From positions 1 through 5,676 of the forward strand of contig CAMWMY010000095.1 of assembly GCA_947175465.1 (NCBI GenBank): a stretch of 5,676 nucleotides of DNA, given 5' to 3'. Below, one piece after another: positions 1 to 5,002 of this stretch (position 1 is the first letter of the stretch; each line of letters begins with the position of its first letter). Origin of the DNA: an uncultured Erysipelotrichaceae bacterium (GTDB lineage: Bacteria; Bacillota_I; Bacilli_A; Erysipelotrichales; Erysipelotrichaceae). A program made the translations under genes and the position numbers. Under the pieces are notes generated by a model. That model was given only the letters and a program-made list of their open reading frames with translations. It searched no databases and had not been told where the DNA came from.

Positions 1-48
1 TTGCCCAAAAATCTCATCATTTATTATCAGGAGTGACCATTGTTGTAG

Positions 49-147
49 ATCCAGGTCAGGGAGGTTGTAGATAACGCAAGTGATGAAAATAACGAAAATA
101 CAAGGAGAAAGGCAACTGTTGTACCTATTAAAATAGAATATGTGTGA
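49..147 (+). other. Unrecognised reading-frame tail upstream of terminator
   Basis: An open frame without a start runs from 49 to a TGA at 145-147 and ends in residues RRKATVVPIKIEYV. Another open frame (positions 3-72) encodes SGVTIVVDPGQGG and could be the upstream part of the same protein, shifted by a frame. I do not recognise the family. The only support for coding is that it sits just before a good plus-strand terminator, as the 3' end of a gene would. It may equally be non-coding. Confidence 0.2.
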
Positions 148-170
148 GAGGACAAGCCTTTCAGTAATGT

Positions 171-200
171 AGACGTTCAGAAATGAGCGTCTATTTTTTT
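171..200 (+). terminator. Rho-independent terminator
   Basis: AGACGTTC at 171-178 pairs with GAGCGTCT at 185-192 (8 bp including one G-T pair) across a 6-base loop, and is followed by A and seven T at 194-200. It would end transcription arriving from the left edge of the window and separates that region from the ABC transporter remnants. Confidence 0.8.
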
Positions 201-238
201 ACCCAAAATGAAAAGTGCATTAGATTTATGAAAAAGAC

Positions 239-771
239 ATGGAAACGATTGTGTACGGGCTTCTTATTGGTGGACTGGATAGTGCTTCAAAAGATAAGAT
301 TTTATTTAATGGAAAAGATATTGCTGAAAAGGGATTGGAAAATCATCGTCGTAATCACGTTTCTTTTATCTTTCAAGCATATAATCTGATTGATTATATG
401 ACACTATTGGAAAATGTGAAGTTGACAAGTAAATTGCCACCTGAACCGATTTTAGAAAAATGGGATTGACAAAAGAAGAAATGAAACGAAATGTGTTACA
501 GCTTTTTGGCGGACAACAGCAACGTGTAGCGATTGCAAGAGCATTATCAAGCGAATCACTTATTATTTTGGCAGATGAACCTACTGGAAATCTTGATCAA
601 GATACGGCAATGTCGATTATGAGAATTTTAGAAGAAAGTGTACATCATTTTAATAAATGTGCGATTATTGTTACACATTCTAATGAAGTTGCGAAACGTG
701 CTGATGTAGTTTTTCAATTAAAATGAGATACATTACAAATCATAGATACATCAAAAAAGAATTTGATGTGA
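239..771 (+). pseudogene. Decayed ABC transporter ATPase, BceA/MacB/LolD-like (peptide-resistance type)
   Basis: This is the remnant of the cytoplasmic ATPase of a BceAB/MacB-type transporter, a family that includes antimicrobial-peptide detoxification pumps. The visible order is IGGLDSASKDKILFNGKDI (the region after Walker A), HRRNHVSFIFQAYNLI with the Q-loop Gln, the signature region, Walker B with DEPTGNLD, and the H-loop IIVTHS. Damage is multiple. The N-terminal 40 or so residues with Walker A are missing, and the frame has a stop at 221-223. A one-base loss in the A-run at 456-460 shifts the frame, so one part ends at 469 and the next reads from 460. The signature LSGGQ has become LFGGQ. 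A TGA at 724-726 follows VFQLK, after which the same frame continues as DTLQIIDTSKKNLM to 771. No matching permease follows. It is most likely non-functional. Family assignment is firm; substrate is inferred. Confidence 0.85.
748..769. repeat. Short perfect hairpin at the end of the ATPase remnant
   Basis: ACATCAAA at 748-755 and TTTGATGT at 762-769 are perfect inverted repeats around a 6-base loop. No T-run follows on either strand, so it is not a convincing terminator. It may be chance within former coding sequence. Confidence 0.3.
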
Positions 772-794
772 AAACTCATACGAAATATTAAATA

Positions 795-841
795 AGCCGT
801 AGTTGTATTTTTTTGTTTATTGCGAGTTATACACTACGGCT
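795..841. repeat. Imperfect inverted repeat upstream of the lanF-like remnant
   Basis: AGCCGTAG at 795-802 is perfectly complementary to CTACGGCT at 834-841. With one bulged T (804) the pairing extends inward to about 808 and 829, giving a stem of about 13 bp around a 20-base T-rich loop. It lacks a downstream T-tract on either strand. It could be a leader structure, a decayed terminator or an end of a small mobile repeat. The structure is visible; the role is unknown. Confidence 0.4.
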
Positions 842-922
842 AAATTAAAATATTTTATTTTGAAATCTTTATATAATCTTCAAATTTGTTTTTTATGCTT
901 TAACCAAACAAAAGGAAAGGAT

Positions 923-1297
923 ATGAACGATATGGAAGTAATTTTAAGAACAAATAATTTATGTAAAGATTTCAAAAATCAAAGGGTTGTAAACAATGTA
1001 TCTATAACCGTCCGTGAAAATTCGATATATGGACTAATCGGTCCAAATGGTGCAGGAAAGTCTACACTTTTAAAAATGATATGTGGAATATTGAAACCAA
1101 CATCTGGAAAAATTGATTTTTCTAATCACAAGTGGAGCAGAAATGATTTATCTTATATCGGTACTCTTATTGAAATACCGCCATTGTATGAAAATTTGAA
1201 AGTTTGCAGGTCATTTTATACAGCAATATTACTCTTGCTGGAGTATTTAGATTTATACCTTTCTCTTGGGGGATTGAGTTGTTCCATTCATTTATAA
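923..1297 (+). pseudogene. Truncated lantibiotic immunity ABC ATPase (LanF/BcrA-like), fused to permease end
   Basis: This is the N-terminal third of a LanF-type ATPase, the cytoplasmic energy subunit of LanFEG transporters that expel lantibiotics from the membrane. From the ATG at 923, Walker A (GPNGAGKST) is at residues 40-48 and IGTLIEIPPLYENL follows at about 79-92. Glu84 sits where most ABC ATPases have the Q-loop Gln; this E-loop is a hallmark of LanF proteins. At about 1200 the homology stops and the frame runs through 31 unrelated residues to a TAA at 1295-1297. The signature, Walker B and H-loop are absent, so it cannot hydrolyse ATP normally. The start at 923 is preferred because AAAGG at 911-915 is 7 bases upstream; 932 is an alternative. 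The in-frame TTG at 803 lies in a hairpin and is unlikely. Confidence 0.85.
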
Positions 1298-1410
1298 ATT
1301 CAGATATAAATATACTGAACATTGCGATTGTAGGTTTATTAACAGGGATTACTCTATTTCTAACTTGTATATGGATAAATTGTTGGGAGGGAAGAAAAAA
1401 ACATGAATAA
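1204..1410 (+). pseudogene. C-terminal remnant of lantibiotic immunity permease (LanG/MutG-like)
   Basis: In a frame different from the ATPase remnant, 1204-1410 encodes the last 68 or so residues of a membrane protein. It has a hydrophobic stretch containing FRFIPFSWGIE (compare the PWSW-type motif near the end of MutG/EpiG permeases), then a final membrane segment (about IAIVGLLTGITLFLTCIWI), and a charged tail WEGRKKHE. There is no proper start, so it is the leftover end of a permease after a deletion joined it to the ATPase remnant near 1200. Its TAA at 1408-1410 overlaps the following lipoprotein gene by 8 bases, the tight spacing expected of an original lanFEG-lipoprotein operon. Permease identity is moderately sure; the exact subunit (E or G) is inferred from its last position. 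Confidence 0.65.
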
Positions 1411-2227
1411 GATATTTAAGAGAAGTTTCTTCTTGTTATTTTTATGTATAACTTTTCTTTGCTTTGGCTGTTCCTTGCTAGAAAATAATACAGAATATCA
1501 GAAAGAAAAAGAAAGATGTATTGTTAATAAAAACGATATTTCACGATTTAGTTATGGTGGAAATGAGTATGCTATACTTGATGATACTTATGAAAGTTCC
1601 GATATTGGAGAATGGGTCGGATATATTCGGAAATTGATTGTTATTGATGAACAAGGAAATGTTCTCGAACAGATAGATTATGATAGTGACACCCTAGAGG
1701 ATATGGAAGTGATTTCACAAAAATATACAGAACTAGTTTATACTGTACCATATCTTAATGTTTACAAAATAAAAGATAGCAACGACCCTATGATATTGAC
1801 TGTTGATGTAAACGGTAGTTTCCATAAGGCAATTTTATCTGATAAAATTTCAGAAAAAGATACACTTATTCAAATAGAGAAACCAAACGAAGATAATAAC
1901 TTTACCATAAACAAGGAGAATTGTACACAGTTAATCAACGGTAATAAAATTTATCAAATTACAAATGAGGTTGTGACTTCCGATCAAACAGAAAAATATT
2001 TAGATATAATTGCCGAAACGGTTTTATTTGATATGAATACAAAATTACCTATTTCTAAATCAGAGCAGAATCAAATTGATTGGAATGGGGCAAAGAGCCA
2101 AAATGTCCAAAGAGTGAACTGGTTTTATCAATCCGTTTATACTATAAAAGGACAACAGCCAGATACAGCTGTTGCTATCAAGATCAATAATGAATATCGT
2201 GTAGCCAAAGCTGTAACTTGTGAGTAG
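1403..2227 (+). CDS. NisI-like two-domain lantibiotic immunity lipoprotein (putative)
   Basis: This 274-residue protein is predicted to be anchored outside the membrane. The N-terminus has KRS followed by a hydrophobic core and LCFGC, giving a likely lipid-bearing Cys23; Cys at -3 is atypical, but Gly at -1 fits. The mature part contains two related halves. VNKND...GGNEYAIL...SSDIGEWVGYI...VID (about 41-82) matches INKEN...NGNKIYQI...SDQTEKYLDII...LFD (about 169-210). VYKIK...LTVDVNGSFHKA (120-143) matches VYTIK...VAIKINNEYRVAKA (245-270). NisI, the nisin immunity lipoprotein, is likewise two SpaI-like domains of similar total length, and the YxI...GxWVGYI pattern resembles that family. The gene starts inside the permease remnant, with an AGGGA-type site (about 1388-1392) 10 bases upstream. 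A role in binding a peptide at the membrane surface is inferred. The reading frame appears intact. Confidence 0.65.
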   Translation: MNKIFKRSFFLLFLCITFLCFGCSLLENNTEYQKEKERCIVNKNDISRFSYGGNEYAILDDTYESSDIGEWVGYIRKLIVIDEQGNVLEQIDYDSDTLEDMEVISQKYTELVYTVPYLNVYKIKDSNDPMILTVDVNGSFHKAILSDKISEKDTLIQIEKPNEDNNFTINKENCTQLINGNKIYQITNEVVTSDQTEKYLDIIAETVLFDMNTKLPISKSEQNQIDWNGAKSQNVQRVNWFYQSVYTIKGQQPDTAVAIKINNEYRVAKAVTCE

Positions 2228-2246
2228 TTGAGTAGCATGGTATAAT
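2218..2246 (+). promoter_or_regulatory. Extended -10 promoter for the regulator-kinase operon
   Basis: TTGTGA at 2218-2223 (-35) and TATAAT at 2241-2246 (-10) are exactly 17 bases apart, and TGG at 2238-2240 completes an extended -10 element. The -35 overlaps the last codons of the lipoprotein gene. It would drive the two downstream genes independently of the transporter region. Confidence 0.75.
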
Positions 2247-2281
2247 TATTCACAAATTTTATACGAAAGGAGTAGATAAAT

Positions 2282-2941
2282 ATGTCGAATATATTGGTAA
2301 TTGATGATGAAGAAATGATTTTACAACTGATTAAAAATGGTTTGCAAAAAGACGGTCATACAGTATCAGTATATTCTTCAGCAATGCAGATTTCGTTAGA
2401 TACATTAAGCCATTATGATTTGATTATCTTAGATGTGATGATGCCAGATATTGACGGTTTCTCTTACTGTAAGAAAATCCGTGATTTAATAGATTGTCCA
2501 TTGCTGTTCTTAACGGCTAAAATAATGGAAAATGATATTACTTATGGGTTAGGATTAGGAGCAGATGATTATTTGACAAAGCCTTTTAGAATTGCTGAAC
2601 TTCGTGCCCGTGTAAATGCACATTTACGACGTGAAAATAGAGAACGTCATAATACATTAAATTTTGACCGTATTAAAATTGACTTGTCAGAAAAAGAAAT
2701 AAGGATTGACAATCAAACTGTTGTATTTACTAAAAGCGAATATTTAATTTGCGAATATCTCTCTAGAAACAAAGGCCAAGTATTTTCAAAGGAGCAGATA
2801 TATGAAGCTGTTTTTGGTTTTGACAGAGAAAGTGATGACTCAACAATTTCTACTCATATAAAAAATATCCGAGCCAAATTTGCAAAAGTAAATGTTCAGC
2901 CGATTTTAACTGTATGGGGGATAGGATATAAATGGGATTGA
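2282..2941 (+). CDS. OmpR-family response regulator (lantibiotic-type, NisR/SpaR/CprR-like)
   Basis: This 219-residue cytoplasmic transcription factor is activated by phosphotransfer from the adjacent kinase. The receiver domain (about 1-115) has the acidic pair Asp8-Asp9, phospho-acceptor Asp51 in LIILDVMMPD, Thr78 in FLTAK and Lys100 in YLTKPF. The winged-helix DNA-binding domain (about 125-219) contains FTKSEYLICEYL, the recognition-helix region DDSTISTHIKNIRAKF and the terminal hairpin VWGIGYKWD. Length and all key residues are normal for the family. AAAGGAG at 2266-2272 lies 9 bases before the ATG. It follows an immunity lipoprotein and transporter remnants, so control of peptide-immunity genes is likely. 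Its nearby transporter targets are broken, so any present-day regulon must be the lipoprotein or genes outside the window. Confidence 0.93.
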   Translation: MSNILVIDDEEMILQLIKNGLQKDGHTVSVYSSAMQISLDTLSHYDLIILDVMMPDIDGFSYCKKIRDLIDCPLLFLTAKIMENDITYGLGLGADDYLTKPFRIAELRARVNAHLRRENRERHNTLNFDRIKIDLSEKEIRIDNQTVVFTKSEYLICEYLSRNKGQVFSKEQIYEAVFGFDRESDDSTISTHIKNIRAKFAKVNVQPILTVWGIGYKWD

Positions 2942-4293
2942 AAAAAGATATATCATTAAAAAAAACATTTTGGAAGTTTCTTTTTTGGTTATTGACTGGA
3001 TTAGGTGTATCGGTTGCAATTCCGTTTCTTGTGTTTCTATTATTAGGAAGTTCGGGAATAGTAACGTATGCTGATAGTTGTGAACAACAAACAAAAGCTC
3101 TTGTTCCTGTACTGACTGCAACACCTGATATTACAGATGTTCGACTTCCATTAGGAACAAAGTATCTACTTTTAGATAAATCATATCAACTTATTGATAC
3201 AAGCATGAATGATGATGAATATGAACAGGCTATGCTATTTGCTACAACGGGACAAACAATAGACAAAAAGATACAATTTCTTCTTGTCACTCGTGATGAT
3301 GAATATATTGTTTTGCAATACTATGTGGACTCTCAATTCATAGATCCGTGGTTAAATGAACATCTGCCTTCTCCAGAAATACTAATGATAGGTGTAATGA
3401 TTTTTAACTGTTTAGTTGTATGCGTGTTTTTAACAACGCATTTTGCTAAGATATTAAGTAAAGAATTGTTCCCTATATTTAAAGCAACTAAGGAAATTGA
3501 AAATCAAAATTTAGATTTTGAAGTAGAACATTCTAAGATTAAAGAATTTGAAAATATTTTACATTCTTTTGAGAAAATGAGAAGTAGTTTAAAAATATCT
3601 TTGGAAAAACAATGGAAAACCGAACAAATACAACGGGAACAGGTTGCTTCACTTGCTCATGATTTAAAAACACCATTAACCGTTATGCAGGGAAATATCG
3701 ACCTGTTAGACGAAACAAACCTTAATGAAGAACAAAAACTATATTTATCGTATGCAATGACCAGTTCAGAACAGATGAAACAGTATATAAAAACGTTGAT
3801 TGATATATCCATAGCGTCTGCTGGCTATCAATTACAACTAGAAGATATAAATTTTTTAGATTTTTGGAAACATATTTTATCGCAAACTGAAATTGTCTGT
3901 AAAGATAAGGGACTTGTTATTCAGCAGACACAACGTAATTTTCCACAAAGTATAATTGGGGACAGAATGTTACTGGAACGAGCATTTATGAATTTAGTTT
4001 CAAATTCTTTAGAGTACTCGCTCGAAAATTCCACATTATATATAGACGTAGAGAGTAAGAACAATTATTTGAATATTTGTATTACCGACTGTGGTTGTGG
4101 TTTTTCAAAAGAGGCATTGGAACGCGCAAAAGAACGTTTCTATATGGTAGACCAAAGTAGAAGTTCTAAACTGCATTATGGAATGGGGTTATATATTGTT
4201 GATAGCATTATAAAACAGCATAAAGGAAAACTATTGTTAGATAATTCGATAGAAACCAAAGGAGCTAAAGTTACTATACAGTTACCATTATGA
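2932..4293 (+). CDS. Sensor histidine kinase, partner of the upstream regulator
   Basis: This 453-residue membrane kinase senses an extracellular signal and phosphorylates the preceding regulator. Two membrane segments (about residues 13-39 and 149-169) flank an extracellular domain of about 110 residues. A HAMP-like linker and coiled stretch follow (about 170-235), then the dimerisation box VASLAHDLKTPLT with phospho-His243. The ATPase domain carries Asn354 and Asn358 (FMNLVSNSLEYS), the G1 box DCGCG at 386-390 and the G2 box HYGMGL around 415-420. All catalytic motifs are present. The ATG lies within the last codons of the regulator gene (10-base overlap), indicating translational coupling; AGGA at 2923-2926 is 5 bases upstream. 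The arrangement resembles kinases controlling lantibiotic or cationic-peptide resistance (SpaK, NisK, CprK). The specific ligand cannot be read from the sequence. Confidence 0.93.
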   Translation: MGLKKDISLKKTFWKFLFWLLTGLGVSVAIPFLVFLLLGSSGIVTYADSCEQQTKALVPVLTATPDITDVRLPLGTKYLLLDKSYQLIDTSMNDDEYEQAMLFATTGQTIDKKIQFLLVTRDDEYIVLQYYVDSQFIDPWLNEHLPSPEILMIGVMIFNCLVVCVFLTTHFAKILSKELFPIFKATKEIENQNLDFEVEHSKIKEFENILHSFEKMRSSLKISLEKQWKTEQIQREQVASLAHDLKTPLTVMQGNIDLLDETNLNEEQKLYLSYAMTSSEQMKQYIKTLIDISIASAGYQLQLEDINFLDFWKHILSQTEIVCKDKGLVIQQTQRNFPQSIIGDRMLLERAFMNLVSNSLEYSLENSTLYIDVESKNNYLNICITDCGCGFSKEALERAKERFYMVDQSRSSKLHYGMGLYIVDSIIKQHKGKLLLDNSIETKGAKVTIQLPL

Positions 4294-4393
4294 AATCTTC
4301 AAAATTAGGGGGTATCCTTTAAGTGAAGATAAAGATTGTATTATAGAATTATGACATATATATCGGTAACTGACGTTAATATTAAAAAGGAGT

Positions 4394-4627
4394 ATGAATA
4401 TTATGATAGGTATTAAAAAGTGAGATATTAAAAAAACCTTGAAAGCAGGTGCAAAGGCTGGCGGTCTTCCATTGGCTGATGTACGAGCTGATATTGAAGC
4501 GACGATTGATAGAGCTATGAATAGTACAGACCCAGAGGTACAGGCAAATTTTAAAAGGTATTTTGGCAATAAATGCCCTACACTCGAAGAATATATTTAC
4601 AAGATTACGAAAAAGACAAAAGTTTGA
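4394..4627 (+). pseudogene. Small Spo0A C-terminal-like protein gene with an in-frame TGA
   Basis: From the ATG at 4394 or 4403, behind AAAAAGGAG at 4384-4392, the frame encodes only a short peptide ending IGIKK before a TGA at 4421-4423. It then continues openly to the TGA at 4625-4627. The downstream part has an alternating pattern, [18 protein letters not shown], then [20 protein letters not shown]. This resembles the last helices of Spo0A (AI..AW...GN....FG...KPTNSEFI), and small proteins of this type occur in Firmicutes mobile elements. A TTG at 4439 could restart translation but has no good binding site, since the site at 4384-4392 serves the earlier ATG. Most likely it is a nonsense-mutated gene of about 77 codons. 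Family assignment is from memory of motifs and is moderate. Confidence 0.5.
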
Positions 4628-4634
4628 TTTAAGA

Positions 4635-4668
4635 CTATTTGCTACTTGTGGAGCATATCAGCAAATAG
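4635..4668. repeat. Perfect 9-bp inverted repeat
   Basis: CTATTTGCT at 4635-4643 and AGCAAATAG at 4660-4668 are perfect inverted repeats separated by 16 bases, just after the Spo0A-like remnant. No T-run follows on either strand, so a terminator is not well supported. A protein-binding site or decayed terminator are options. Confidence 0.4.
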
Positions 4669-4683
4669 ATAATGCAGAATAGC

Positions 4684-4723
4684 AAAAAGGGAAAACAAGA
4701 AGCTGATTATTTCTTGCTCTCCC
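4684..4723 (-). terminator. Rho-independent terminator of the minus-strand XRE-like remnant
   Basis: On the minus strand, GGGAGAGCAAGAA (4723-4711) pairs with TTCTTGTTTTCCC (4701-4689) with two mismatches around a 9-base loop. Five T follow (4688-4684). The TAA of the XRE-like remnant (4709-4707) lies in the loop, so the stem begins within the end of the coding region. Confidence 0.75.
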
Positions 4724-4850
4724 TGCTGTTCAAGATACCGTCAATCGTACCTTGAATGATTTTTAATTCGTTATCACTCAATAAATCAAGAGAGGTTTCT
4801 ATCTGACGGTGAACTGTGTTTTTTACGACGTTCTCTGCTGGATAAATATT
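4707..4850 (-). pseudogene. C-terminal fragment of an XRE-type (helix-turn-helix) regulator
   Basis: The minus strand encodes 47 residues from just after a TGA (4853-4851) to a TAA (4709-4707). The fragment reads NIYPAENVVKNTVHRQIETS, continues LDLLSDNELKIIQGTIDGIL and ends NSRESKK. This resembles the C-terminal helix region after the DNA-binding domain in XRE-family regulators of Firmicutes mobile elements, in which an xYPxE segment is followed by a helix ending LIIxGTIxGI. The helix-turn-helix part is missing and the sequence beyond 4851 shows nothing recognisable, so the gene was cut here. The intact terminator immediately downstream supports a formerly real minus-strand gene. Family assignment is moderate; the partial nature is clear. 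Confidence 0.5.
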
Positions 4851-4915
4851 TCAGTCCACTATTACAATCATTATACCCTTTATATGAGTTAACATTTCAT
4901 ATTAATAGAATTTAT

Positions 4916-4963
4916 AAAGCAGTCCGTTTGTGTAATTACACATTATCGGGCTGTTTTTGTTTT
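4916..4963 (+). terminator. Rho-independent terminator with palindromic loop
   Basis: CAGTCCG at 4920-4926 pairs with CGGGCTG at 4947-4953 (one G-T pair), and AAAG before it can pair with the following TTTT. The loop contains a perfect 14-base palindrome, TGTGTAATTACACA (4929-4942). T-runs at 4954-4958 and 4960-4964 complete a plus-strand terminator. The IS30-family end begins about 6-10 bases later. Confidence 0.8.
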
Positions 4964-5002
4964 TAGTAATTTGTCAAATTAAGTGCAACACCGATGTAAG
5001 TG

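Noticed and set aside
183..389. Plus-strand open frame of 68 codons
   Set aside because: It starts inside a terminator stem and overlaps the ABC ATPase remnant, whose homology (GGLDSASK, FQAYNLI) is in another frame. Its residues show no family pattern.
849..877. Promoter for the lanF-like gene at TATAAT 872-877
   Set aside because: The -10 is perfect, but nothing resembling a -35 lies 16-18 bases upstream and there is no extended -10 TG. In AT-rich sequence this is expected by chance.
2906..3124. Minus-strand open frame over the start of the kinase gene
   Set aside because: It is antisense to the intact regulator and kinase genes and shows no recognisable motif.
4295..4330. Hairpin ATCTTCA/TGAAGAT after the kinase gene
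   Set aside because: It has only 7 bp of AT-rich stem with a 22-base loop and no T-run, which is too weak to call a terminator.
724..4423. TGA read as Trp (alternative genetic code), suggested by in-frame TGA at 724 and 4421
   Set aside because: The intact genes use TGG for Trp and have no internal TGA, and the kinase and regulator end with TGA.
4288..4569. Minus-strand open frame of 93 codons with hydrophobic stretches
   Set aside because: It is the complement of the Spo0A-like frame, and the hydrophobicity comes from antisense reading of an alanine-rich helix. No binding site or family match was seen.
4781..4966. Long plus-strand open stretch without ATG (RRSLLDKYF...YELTFHINR)
   Set aside because: It has no start codon context, overlaps the XRE-like fragment in antisense and the terminator, and matches no family I recognise.
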